From assembly GCA_036172665.1 (NCBI GenBank), contig CM069870.1, forward strand, positions 29,936,001 to 30,000,000: 64,000 bases of DNA, read 5' to 3'. Below, one piece after another: positions 31,982 through 42,205 of this stretch. The notes under the pieces were generated by a model. That model was not told where the DNA came from. It saw nothing but the letters and a program-made list of their open reading frames with translations, and ran no database searches. The translations under genes and the position numbers were made by a program. Source of the stretch: Prosopocoilus inquinatus (taxonomy: Eukaryota; Arthropoda; Insecta; Coleoptera; Lucanidae). The stretch's first letter is position 1. Every line of letters starts with the position of its first letter.

Positions 31982-32423
31982 TACAGGGTGCTGCATTGAT
32001 GAACGCAATTGTGTTAAAATGTTGACTTTCCTTTCAAAATATTTAAGAAACATTCAGTAACGAATTTCAATTTATACTAAATTATAAACAAGGCCTTGAT
32101 CAGTAAATGTTAAAATAAATTACTAGAAGAGTTTTTTCTCTTAATATTTTTGAAAAATAACTAGATTTATTTATCACCTGTCCAGTTTTCACAATCATTG
32201 ATCAAGGCAAGGCAAGTTTAGTATAAACTGAATTTAGTTGAATCTTTTTAAAATATCTTGAAACTGAGTCAATGAAAAATTTTCAATCTGCCCAAAATCT
32301 TGCCGAGTACTTTAAAAAACCTAAACAAATTTTACTGTAAAATAATTAGGGAAACCAATAGTCGAGCACGTTTAAATTAACATGGGCTTTCCTATGTTGC
32401 GTTCATCAATGCAGCACCCTGTA
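31982..32423. mobile_element. Foldback MITE with TACAGGGTGCTGC ends, copy B
   Basis: Ends TACAGGGTGCTGCATTGATG and complement (32404-32423). The right half (ATAATTAGGGAAACCAAT, CATGGGCTTTCCTATG) is clearly the same family as copy A at 22429-22985, while the left arm is shorter. It lies only about 10 bases after the LINE tail. Confidence 0.75.
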
Positions 32424-33142
32424 TATAGAACCTTTAAATTCTATCTAATCTGACAAAGTGTAGGGTATTCCAGTAGAAGAAAGAATACACTTTGCAGAGT
32501 ATAAAGTAATATTGTCTTGTAGAATTCTTAGATCAAATAAAGAAATATTTATTTGTTTAATATAGAAAATAACATCGTATTTGATAAACCCAAAAGCAAA
32601 CTAAAAAATAACGTTATATACGTATGCTACATTCTTTCAGGTAATCTGAAATATTATTTGACAATTTAAGCGATGCAGTAATACAGACATTTCAATATAA
32701 TGCAAGAAGAAGGTAATAATTGAAAACGTAAAATGAACTAAAAGCAAATCTTGAGATAATTAAAAAACATATTTAAATTAAACCATGTGCATTCCTCATT
32801 CGAATCTGTGGCGCTTACTTAACGATTAATTTAAGTTTCTGCTTACCGTTAACAAAGCCCTAAGAACTCCAACAGAGATTTGATAAGACAATTCCCTGAT
32901 AATTGAAATTTGGTGCGGTCTGTTGGTTTTTAAGTTGAGGATTTTCTTCAAAGGACAATGTTAATTAAAAAAGAAGTTTACTTAATAATGGCTTGATATT
33001 TATAATGCGATTTTGAAGATAACTGTATTTGAACAGCGGAAACCACTAATTAGAAATTACTATAATGAATTATAACGATTTTCTGCTAATCAAACCGATG
33101 CGGCCCCTTGCTGGATTACATATTTCGAACATGAGAATAATA
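32424..33142. other. Unassigned stretch
   Basis: Nothing recognised. Confidence 0.45.
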
Positions 33143-33409
33143 TACAGGATGTTCTAAAATTCAGTACGCAAATTTGTGCGTGAGTAAAGGGTGTCAAAAT
33201 ACATAAATTTTATTAAAATTAATAATTGTATTCAGAATGATATTTGTAGTTATTTATTATTATTATGTTATTGCATGTTATCATCGGTTATTATACCACT
33301 TCTCAGTAAGCTGGCATTTTAGGACATAAGTTTGTTAAGAAAATTTATTTGTTTCGACGTCCTCTACTCACGCACAAATTATGCGTACTGAATTTTGGAA
33401 CATCCTATA
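33143..33409. mobile_element. MITE with TACAGGATGTTC ends
   Basis: Left TACAGGATGTTCTAAAATTC and right (complement) TATAGGATGTTCCAAAATTC are inverted and pair on through AGTACGCA and TTTGTGCGTGAGTA, about 48 bases per arm. No coding capacity. Confidence 0.75.
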
Positions 33410-33629
33410 TATGTATCTAATTAATTTATACTTAGCTGATAGGAATATGCCATAAGGCTTCTTGGTTAAAAATTTTCATAAAGTGTACGAATTTTAGCAC
33501 ATAAAAAATTAAATAATATATAAAAGCAGTAAAACTTTTTGTCAAATTTTTCAAATTAATATAATAGAGACTTAAAAATATTCACAATTATAAAATTTAT
33601 TGAGATAACTAGAACAGTCGGTGAGATCT

Positions 33630-33704
33630 CATTGGATTCTTCTACTGAAGAGACTCCAAACATTGCCGAAGTAGCTATTCACGGGATGCTCGAGAAATCC
33701 AATG
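33630..33704 (+). ncRNA. Degenerate hammerhead of the tandem-repeat family
   Basis: Core CUGAAGA at 33645-33651 is intact, but helix II and the GAAA side are damaged (GCCGAAGUAGCUAUU). The outer helix I pairs perfectly, CAUUGGAUU (33630-33638) with AAUCCAAUG (33696-33704), although the bases differ from the array copies (CAGUGGGA with UCUCACUG). The downstream CAATCAAAAACCGATTTGC matches the array. It is a single isolated copy with no spacer repeat beside it. Confidence 0.65.
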
Positions 33705-33759
33705 CAATCAAAAACCGATTTGCAAATAGTTTTTTACCTGTCGTAACATTTATTATTAA

Positions 33760-36384
33760 TGATTCTGGAAAATTACATAATTTTTTCCCATAAATTTTTC
33801 TGGAGCTTTTTTGAATGCAAAATGCCGCTCATTGTTTTGCTATTGCACAATCCTATTTGTTTTTCTTAGAATAGTCTCTATTCTTTTGTGTATAAAATTT
33901 TTATAAGAGTTTCAGAGTTTAACTAGTTTTGAAAAGTAGTTTTAACTTTTATAACTTATGCTAATTCTTTTATTTATTACACTTATGGATATCCTAACAC
34001 AATTAAAAATTAAATTCTACTTCACCGGGAAAGTATAAAACATAAATTCCTCTGTGCTTCGTGAAAAACAAAATATATTTTGCACATTATTTACGGCATC
34101 CCTAGAAAATGGACAAGAAAATTAAATTGGGTCTGAAATTTCATAATCTGCACGAAATTAATTTTTAAAGCTGTTAGCCGTCGACGTAAACAAAGCTGTT
34201 TAAAGGACTGAAAATGAAGTAAACTGTCTTTTATTATTTACGCAAAAAAATGAGATCATATAAAAAAACTTCGAAAGCAATTTTAAACGTAAGGTAAACA
34301 GAGAATTTAGTCGTTATAATTTTAACCGTAGAATAGATTTGTTTGTGAATTTTTTGATAAATAAAATTGTCTTAGTATTATCTGCAACTTTAATGCAATT
34401 ATTTCATTAATAATTGTTTTGGAATTTAATGTCAAATTTGTATTCATGCAAGCGTATTGTAGAAATGTTCCATAAAAAAAAGTACAATATCTACTACTTC
34501 ATCAAATTTCAAACTTTATTAAACTATGTACGTCATGACATTTTTCTAAGTTCATATCGGAACAAAATAGACCTATTATTCGTTTCATTCAAAACTGAAG
34601 TTTCCTTCGCGCATGTCACTCTGTTGTCTACTTTGGAAACAATACCCTTTAAATAAAATTGATATGCACCGGGTTTTTTGTACTTCAATGGAATAATTGA
34701 ATGTATTGAATCAGAACAGAAAAAAATTAAGTATGTTAAGAAGTACGAAATCATTTCTTTATCCTAATTAGACTCAGCAGGTTGTAATATTCTACCAGCT
34801 CATTATTTAATTATTTATTAAACTCGAAAATGAAGAAATATACTATGCTAAGATAACTTCGGGTTTATTATGTACTCCTATATTTTTACTTTATAGAATA
34901 ATTTGGAAATTTTTAGTTTTACAAAATGTGTACAGTTGGGGAAATAGAAAACGGGACAGTAAACTTTCGTTAGTTTAAATCTTACTTCTAAATTTCGGTA
35001 ACTGTGGTAATTTATCAACCTTCACATTAAGTAAAATGATTAATCATTCCGTTTATTATTAAAAATTATAACGAACAAATACCTCATACAAATAAATCAT
35101 ACTAGTGTAATAATTAGTTTTTATTTTACTTACAATTATTGCCATGCGAAATAAAATGAAACAAAATAACAGTCATGCAGCCTTTCGATTGAATTACTGA
35201 ATGCAAATGTCCGGACATTGTTTGAATTAAGATTTCTAATGTACATATTCCACATCCGAAATGTCACATAGTTCTTCCAAAGGCTTTACTAATTCCATTT
35301 GATTCACTAGTCTAAAATTTTCACTAACATTTCCCTTAGAAAGAGGATACATTCTTAAGGACTCTATTTGACAAGTTATTCCTGACGTTCACTGACGATA
35401 ACAAATTAATTAGAATGGTCACGACTGTCACCAAGGAAACTTCATACTATCAAAATAATCGGAAATTTCGTTATAAGGCTTTCTATTTCCGCAACTGTAC
35501 AACTGGCATTCAATATTTTCAAATGTCGATTGTACTTTTTAAACAAAATTTAAATGCAACAAAATATAATGGGCATTTATTCCTTTATTATTTGTGTCTT
35601 ATAAATGTTTTACAACGGTGTTTCAGAATAAGTTTTTTTTTAATGTAATTAAACAAATTTGACTAATAACGTTCGGAAATCTTTTTATATAGGGATAAGA
35701 CCATTTGACGGAAATAAGAACTTGAAATAATCTAAGTATGAATTAAAACTAATAAGTACTCGCAAGTACCTAGGAATTCCGGAGCAAAAGGAACACATTT
35801 ATGTGAAAAGCACTTAAAGAACTTCCTAACAAATATCAAAATCCAACGACAAACAGACTTGACATTTATTGCAAGTAGTTCTGACGCTACATCGACTGCA
35901 TTTATAATGCAAAAGCAAGAACAGTTAATGGAATCACGTGACCCATATCTGTCATTCATCTAGTAAAGTTGGTAATCAGACTGTGTAACTTCACGAAATT
36001 CGGAAAGCTTCGAATATAAAAATTCGACTCAATATAAATGTCCTGTTAGCTGTAATATTTTTTATCTGAAGTATGATATATTGTATAAGTCCAACAATAA
36101 TTTATGCAACTAATGGAAACAACTTCTCGATTTGCTTTATCTTGTTTATTATGCTAAATTAAAAACATTGGTGGATCGTTTGAATTAATCACTGAGCGGC
36201 AAAATGTATATTGAATAGGCAAGTCTATACCGCAAATAATCAACAATTTGACGAAGCATGCAATTGAAAATATCAATTGATGATTACGACACATAACATA
36301 TAATTGGGGTTTATTATGTAACATTGATACTAACTTGATATGTAACAATTATTGCTATGTTTCAAGTGACCTTGCTAAATCGGT
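33760..36384. other. Unassigned AT-rich stretch
   Basis: Short open frames at 34414-34656, 35415-35648 and 35732-35959 show no motif. No terminal repeats found. This is one of the longest featureless stretches of the window. Confidence 0.45.
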
Positions 36385-36560
36385 ATTCTGTAAACAGTTT
36401 CCTAACAACTTGCAATTCGTATTAAGTGTGATTTCGAATTAATATGCATCTCTCTTCAATTGACGGTCGGCAATCGACTTGAATTATTATGAAATTATAT
36501 CAAGTTCTCTTCAATTATTGAACACCATATCAATTGATATCCATATCAATGTTACAGAAT
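36385..36560. repeat. Possible small MITE with ATTCTGTAA ends
   Basis: ATTCTGTAAACAG at 36385 and TGTTACAGAAT at 36550 are inverted, about 176 bp apart, and the interior carries several CAATTGATAT-type short palindromes. The right end abuts the LINE C-terminus. Evidence is limited to the 9-11 base ends. Confidence 0.35.
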
Positions 36561-37266
36561 AGCTCTAAATGAGGAATTCTCGAGCAAGTTTGTTCTAGCA
36601 GTAAAAATCTGCATTAAAGAGTGGGAGCGAGTGCCAAGACGTAGTACAAGAAAAGACAGGCCACTTAACAATTCAGGGATACGAACGTTCCCATTAATCA
36701 GTTTGATTAAAAACACCAATGAAGCAATCACACGACGTGTTTCAAGACTTTTTAATTGAAACATATTTAAGACATACTCTTGGAAATTCTTCGATTTCTT
36801 TTCTAAAGTAAAGATATTTTAAGAATTTGCGCTGAATTCTCTCAATGTTATCAATGTGAACGCCATAATTAGGATTCCAAACCAAAGACCCGTACTCTAG
36901 TCGAGATCTAATATACGTGTAACTATAATACAGTTGTTTAATTGTAGCAAGACTGTTAAAACATTTACAAGTTCTAATTATCAAACCTAAAGTCTTATAA
37001 ACGGTATTCGTGATATTGTCAATGTGGCGAGTGAATGTCAATCTGCAGTAGAATGTTACTCCTAAGTCTTTAACATTATCACAGCGATTAATAGTTTCCT
37101 CGTTAGTAGTATAATTTTAAGACAATATTTTTTTTTCGTCTACTAAAAGAAACAGCAGAATATTTAGATGGGTTTAATGATCACTTGCGAAAATAATTTA
37201 ATATCATCTGCGTACATAAGGCATTTAACCCTGATATCCTTAATTGAAATTAACCTCCGCCCACAA

Positions 37267-37333
37267 TAAGTTTTATATCCGTAGATACGTATTTCGGCAG
37301 CTAAGCTGCCATCTTCAGTACGCTACCAACTTA
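37267..37333 (-). ncRNA. Type I hammerhead ribozyme, complete, palindromic helix III
   Basis: Minus strand, 67 nt. Core CUGAAGA (37312-37318). Helix II is GGCAGC with GCUGCC around a UUA loop, then GAA. Helix III is the self-complementary AUACGUAU (37285-37292), with cleavage after the following C (37284). Helix I pairs CGUA with UACG beside the core and UAAGUU with AACUUA at the outer end. All conserved core bases are present. As in the 17.5-kb array, helix III has no loop, so a dimeric active form is expected. Confidence 0.85.
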
Positions 37334-37380
37334 AAAGCACTAAGAAAGATTTAAAACCACCTAATCATAATTAGGTGGTT

Positions 37381-37447
37381 TAAGTTGGTAGCGTACTGAG
37401 GATGGCAACTTAGCTGCCGAAAAACGTATCTACGGATATAAAACTTA
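37381..37447 (+). ncRNA. Type I hammerhead ribozyme, second arm, slightly degenerate
   Basis: Core CUGAGGA (37396-37402) is intact. Helix II has one mismatch (GGCAAC against GCUGCC) and helix III reads AAACGUAU, one base off the palindrome. The outer helix I UAAGUU with AACUUA and the inner CGUA with UACG are kept. Confidence 0.75.
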
Positions 37448-37817
37448 TTGTGGGCGGATGTTAATTTCAATTATCTCTTAAACCACAGTCTCCTTTACTA
37501 TTTTAGTTAACTAATATCCTTAACAATATCATTGATAAAGTTAACAAATAACAGTGGCCCAAGTACAGAACGTTGAGGGACTATTGAGGTTGCTACGAAC
37601 TCAGTTGACTTTATACAATTATACTCAACAAATTGTCGCCGATCAGTGAGATATGAAGCAAAAAGGTGGAGTATGTGAGAAGATAATTGAACATAATTAT
37701 TGAAGGTAATTAAACATATTATTATTATTATTATTATTGTTATAAGCCATAAGTATTTAGTTTTTCAAGAAGAAGTTGATGATAAAAACGATCAAATTCC
37801 TTGGTCAAGTCTACACA

Positions 37818-38909
37818 GGGGTGATTCAGAATAAGTGTCCGACCGCAGATAGTCTTTGAAAAAGCAAGGCAAATAACTGTAGACATGGGGGGGGGGTCTA
37901 ACTTGTGTAGTTTTTGAGATAAAATGGATTAAAAATTCACATGTAAACTTCTTGGTGGTCACTGGAATAACCGAATGCGTCACAACTAAGACCTCGAATC
38001 TGAGGGTCCAAACTCAGAGGCGTTGTATTCCGTGCGCGGCGGGGCTCGATTTCTCGCTGCATTTCTGATGGGCACGGGGATTCTACGATCGAATTCTACG
38101 TCTCATTAATTTTGATTTTGACGATTCTACATTCTCTCTCTCTCTCTCTTCTCTCCGTAAATATTGAAGAGTTCAAAATTTACTTGGAGAAAGCGTCTCT
38201 CCCAACATGTTATGTTGAGAAATTATTTTCTCGCTTTAAAAGATAAGACATTCTCACGGCAAATCGAAAAAAACAAACGAACGAAAATTTGGAACGTTAT
38301 TTAATCATTAATTTTAATAACGATTAATAGCTGAGAAATTTTGGTATTTTCTACCCTATTCGAATTTCGAATACCTGAGAATACTCAACTACACGCGTAT
38401 CTGTTAAACCGGGCAATCGAACGATTCAGATCTGCTCTACCCTGTGGGTGTTACGATGCGTAATCGGCATCTGGGAGACTGGACGGGCTATTTTCCTCGA
38501 TGCTGTAGTCACAACAGCAATAGACGTTCAAGGAAAAAAACACAAAACACGTTCATTTAGCCTTAAGAGGCGTTGTGTATGGCGGCCTATTCATCAATCA
38601 TGTGAATAGGCGTATAACAAGAAGGTCACATCGAATATCTGTTAACAAAAACCGTAAGCATACATCACATAACATTTACTTTTCGCTGACCCAGTAACAC
38701 AAATAGTTAGTCAACTCGATTTTAAAAATACATTACGCATCGTATTCCAATAGTCTTTGGTGCTACTCAAACGGTATCCATTTGGGGCACAAAAGACGTT
38801 GATTTTCCAAATGTCTCCGATAAATTTCTTTCTTGCAATTTGGAACTTCCATGACCTTAGCAAATACGTTCCTAACGGATCGGTTACTTATTATGAATTA
38901 CCCTATATA
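37818..38909. mobile_element. Non-autonomous TIR element inserted in the LINE, about 1.1 kb
   Basis: Left GGGTGATTCAGAATAAGTG and right (complement) GGGTAATTCATAATAAGTA are inverted repeats. Outside them the LINE text joins cleanly (SNKLMWF to VDLTKEFD). The inside holds a G10 run near 37890, a (TC)n run near 38135-38160 and GC-richer patches near 38000-38090 and 38390-38580, but no recognisable transposase. CAGGGTGATTC-type ends with TA-rich flanks suggest Tc1/mariner-type mobilisation. Confidence 0.65.
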
Positions 38910-39357
38910 AACCACATTAACTTGTTTGAGGCAATCAACACTTTCATAAAGAAACTGAGAAATTGAAATTAAGTTTGTGATAGTGGATTTACCGGGCGTA
39001 AAACCATGTTGAATGGTTGAAAAAAATGACGAAAACTGATGTCATAGAAAAGGTCAAGTAAATTCAAGGACTTGACAAAGTCGCACGTAACCGCAATAGG
39101 TCCATAATTATCGATTTGTGACTTGTAACCTTTTTTGAAAAGAGGAACAATCCGAGATAGCTTCCATAATAATGTTGCATTGTAATATTAAATTGTAAGT
39201 TACAGTTAACGGTTTAACCAAAACATGAGCACAATCGCGAATTAAAAATACAGGAATTTGGTTAGGACCTGTTTTATTTGTGAATTTCAAAGTTTTGATA
39301 ACCTCCAGAATATCGTCATTTGTAATAAATACAATGTCAGCATCTGTAAGATGTATT

Positions 39358-39553
39358 ATAACTATAGAACGGATCTTGGTACTTATACCGGTGGAAGGGA
39401 GGAGTAAGGGAGGGCGACCGCGCCTTCGCGTCCTGCGTTGTTTGAATGTAATAGGACTGTGATTCAAATCAACGTAGGACGCGAAGGCGCGACCGCCCGA
39501 TCCTACTCCTCCCTTCTACCGGGACATGTACCAAGATTTGTTCTGTAGTTATA
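39358..39553. mobile_element. GC-rich foldback MITE, copy B, 196 bp
   Basis: Same family as 28083-28279: ends ATAACTATAGAACGGATCTT and complement, with GGAAGGGAGGAGTA and CGCGCCTTCGCGTCC blocks paired in both arms. TTATAACTA stands on both sides. It lies at the upstream edge of the LINE relic, so it is younger than that LINE. The two open frames over it are palindrome artefacts. Confidence 0.8.
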
Positions 39554-39555
39554 AC

Positions 39556-40785
39556 TACTTGTAAGTGTTCTTTATAGGTTGTTATACATCTTGTATATTG
39601 AAAATCAGTTTTTATTTATTTTGTGACATACAAGTGTATAACTAGGAAATTTAAATAAAGTGGCATTGCTTCAAGGTTTCCAGCTAATTTTGTATTTATT
39701 CTGGATACGCATGCCATACTCTACTTCTACAACTTGAAAGTATTAAGAACATAAAATAATATCCTATTTAGCAGATTTAGGGCCCCATTCTGTATCAAAC
39801 GCGTTAAATTTGAAGGCCTGTAAATTTTGTTGCTACGGTAACAACCAATCATAGAACTGTACTTTAAATTTGAAAGGGTCTCTAAATGTTAACAGCCCGT
39901 TAATAATTTAAAAATACGACTTATATTAAATTAATTACTATTGCTACGTAACATGAAGACCAATGAGTACATACATGGTTAGGCGGTTCGAGGACTAATC
40001 AATAGCGAGCAATGCATGAACAACCATGGCAACGTCCGAAGAATCCTAACCCTGCTTATATAGAACAGGTGAACATACGTTACGTGACATACTCTCAAAT
40101 TGCGAGATTTGTACCCGGCAATGATTACACGTAATGTATGTACAATTAAAATATTTAACAAAATGTTCACCTCCTACATTGATATTTTCAATCATGTTTA
40201 AAGAGACTACAGCAGACATTACATGTTATTAGGAGCATTCCTAATTTTTCCTAAATAAATATATTATGAAATGTAGAACACTCTTCTTGTGTTTCGGTTA
40301 GTTTAAGTGGGCTCGTAAACTTCCTAGTTCAATATTCGGCTTGACTAACAATTTACCCCCAAATATATTGACTCAACATGAGAATTGACCCAGAATGTTT
40401 GCGAACAGGGGTTGGCCGAGTCCTCATAAACTACCAACGATCAAAAAAATTGTGCCCTACTTCTTGCAACGAGATACATTATTATGCTTATGAAAGTTTT
40501 CCGAAATTACGGTAAAATATTATCTTTCAAATTGAACGCTTATCGCTTTAATTAACAGACAAGTACGTGAATTTTTAATAACAATAGTTTGTCACTTAAT
40601 CTAATTGGCTAAATATTTCTTCATTATCAAATGGTCGCTTTCGAACATACAGGGAGTTACAGGACTGTTACTCTTATCAACACTAAAGAATTTTAATGGT
40701 ATAGCTCTAGCTCAAAGAGGAAAAACGTGTGTTTTAAAATCTCTGCTAAGTAATGGGATGCAATTCATATCTAATAAAATATCAA
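39556..40785. other. Unassigned stretch
   Basis: The 5' part of the LINE relic may extend a little into this region but no motif was seen. A GGGGCCCATTCTGTATC-like start near 39783 looks like a transposon end without partner. No gene recognised. Confidence 0.4.
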
Positions 40786-40829
40786 GTACAAAGTTTTTTT
40801 AATCTCGAACCGGACAGAAATATGAAATA

Positions 40830-40868
40830 TCAACGTTTCGCTATAGATTTATAGCTTCGTCAGAAGTG
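40830..40868 (-). ncRNA. Hammerhead motif, left arm of the 388-bp palindrome
   Basis: Minus strand: CUGACGA core (40857-40863), perfect helix II GCUAUA with UAUAGC around AAUC, then GAAACGUU. Helix III would be the two-pair palindrome ACGU with cleavage after the following U. Helix I beside the core is poor in this arm, so activity is uncertain. Confidence 0.6.
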
Positions 40869-41084
40869 AAAAAAATGAAATAAACAAGTTGTCCAGAGAA
40901 ACGAAAAGGTAACATGATTTTATATTAAAATACGAGTTGTCCGGAATAAAGGGAAAAGTAACTAGAACTAAATAGTTAAAAAATAGTTCTAGTTACTTTT
41001 CCCTTCATTCCGGACAACTCGTATTTTAGTTTAAAATCACGTGACTTTTCGTTTCTCTTACAATTTGTTTATTTACTTTTTTTT

Positions 41085-41124
41085 ACTCCTCACGAAGCTA
41101 TAAATCTATAGCGAAACGTTGAGT
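41085..41124 (+). ncRNA. Hammerhead motif, right arm of the 388-bp palindrome
   Basis: Plus strand: helix I ACUC (41085-41088) pairs with GAGU (41121-41124). The core is CUCACGA with G5 changed to C, helix II is perfect as in the left arm, and GAAACGUU follows. The left arm keeps the core and the right arm keeps helix I, so together they point to an ancestral complete ribozyme. Confidence 0.6.
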
Positions 41125-41173
41125 GTTTTCCCTTCATATTTCTGTCCGGTTCGATATTATAAAAACTTTGTAC

Positions 41174-41589
41174 TTACAATTTTCATCGGACAAGAACCAA
41201 CATCAATAAAAATATGATAAATCGCAGCCGTTTAAAAGAAACTGGGGATAAGTTCATTTCGAAATCGTAAAGTTCTTGAACACAAATCCATTCATTGTAA
41301 ACGCAGTACTTGTCGCAGTATATGGGCTTTAGAATGTTAGTAGAAACAAAAATTCAACATAGCGCTCGTGAGAAAAAATAAAATTGATGTTGGTCCGAAC
41401 GGAAAAGAAACGTTTTCAATAGAGTGTAATATTATTATCATCGTAAAAAACTCAAAAATGTGTCTCAAGAAAATATTCATTTTGTTATGATCACAACAAA
41501 TACTTCAGAAGCAAAAATTAGAAAAGAGAATTGTGTTTTCGGTTTTTTAGAAATATTTCAGAAATTACTAATTTTCTCCAAATGGATTA
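41174..41589. other. Unassigned stretch
   Basis: Nothing recognised; a short open frame (41460-41690) runs into the Harbinger end and is not a gene. Confidence 0.4.
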
Positions 41590-42012
41590 AGGTTGTTCCT
41601 CACTTAACCGGCACGGCACGGCGCTGTAACGTCCGTTCCATACAGGCGACGTATTGTAGCGTCGCCCACTGTTCCGGCAGTGACCGGTAGATTACGTGGT
41701 AGAAGTTGGTGTGTACGAATATAAAATTCAGCTTACATCAAGTAGTCACAAGTTCGACAATTTATGTCAACATGTCTGATGATCAGGGAAAAGAATTCAG
41801 GCCACTTAGTATTAGGCGCTTTTTATACCGAATGTATTGTTTATTCCTGCCGATACATGGAATTGTTATCCAGTAGGAGGAAAAGAAGTGCAATACGAGC
41901 GTTCTCATTTTGCAGAGATTATTGTAGGCGGGGCTAATACATTCCCAGCACTAAATTTTCGCACTGTTCGCCAAACAAGTGGCTAGAATTCTTTTCCCTG
42001 TTGATGATGAAG

Positions 42013-42170
42013 GCCGTTGTAGTGGCCGCTTTATTAGATGAAGAATAAAATCTGAAGAGGAAAAGGAAAGTATGTGTCCATCCTGTTAATAAAAAGAGGG
42101 CGACTTTAAGAGAGTTCCACCATCTATTTCAAGACCTAAAGAAGACGAAAAAAGCAAAGCAGGGAGTAAC
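42013..42170 (+). pseudogene. PIF/Harbinger transposase, N-terminal fragment
   Basis: The plus strand reads VVVAALLDEE, a stop, then NLKRKRKVCVHPVNKKRATL and EFHHLFQDLKK. This matches the conserved start of insect Harbinger (DDE_Tnp_4 type) transposases, where a basic stretch, W/C-VHP and FHHL(F/Y)-x-DL follow the Ala-rich opening. The catalytic DDE part is absent; the element ends abruptly at the nested insertion. Only this fragment survives, so the copy is non-autonomous. Confidence 0.7.
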
Positions 42171-42205
42171 CTGAGTTGATATTTTATAACGCCGGACGGC
42201 GCCGC

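Larger units (their letters stand above)
37244..37513. mobile_element. Foldback element with a hammerhead in each arm, 10-bp target duplication
   Basis: The arms begin TTGAAATTAACCTCCGCCC and pair for about 100 bases (37246-37345 with 37370-37472), enclosing a short loop. A 35-base tail (AACCACAGTCTCC region) follows the right arm. The direct repeat ATATCCTTAA flanks the insertion at 37234-37243 and 37514-37523. The LINE reading FVNFINDIVKD to CLMYADD is restored when it is removed. Each arm holds a type I hammerhead in opposite orientation. The same family occurs at 47743-47873, including the tail, and a relative lies at 20479-20592. Confidence 0.85.
36562..39467 (-). pseudogene. Jockey/CR1-like LINE, RT to C-terminus, interrupted by three insertions
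   Basis: On the minus strand in order: ILEVIKTLKFTNKTGPNQIP and FLIRDCAHVLVKPL (39200-39330), FKKGYKSQ and a NYGPI-type block (39080-39130), MVLRPVNPLSQT (near 38990) and LIASNKLMWF (to 38910). Then come VDLTKEFDRFYHQLLLEKLN (37760-37815), ASYLTDRRQFVEYN with QRSVLGPLLFVNFINDI (37530-37660), CLMYADDIKLFS (37200-37235) and the C-terminal HIDNITNTVYKTLG to LEYGSLVWNPNYG (36742-37041). LETRRVIASLVFLIKLINGN follows (36552-36764). The frame is cut by a hammerhead foldback (37244-37513), a TIR element (37818-38909) and a GC-rich foldback (39358-39553). Removing these rejoins the LINE text. Stops and frameshifts make it dead. Confidence 0.85.
40786..41173. mobile_element. 388-bp palindrome bearing hammerhead motifs in both arms
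   Basis: Ends GTACAAAGTTTTTTTAAT and complement. Arms of about 180 bases pair nearly throughout around the centre at 40975, for example GTCCGGAATAAAGGG and AACTAGAACTA with their complements. Each arm carries a hammerhead reading towards the element end. A related but shorter palindrome is at 24022-24130. Confidence 0.8.
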
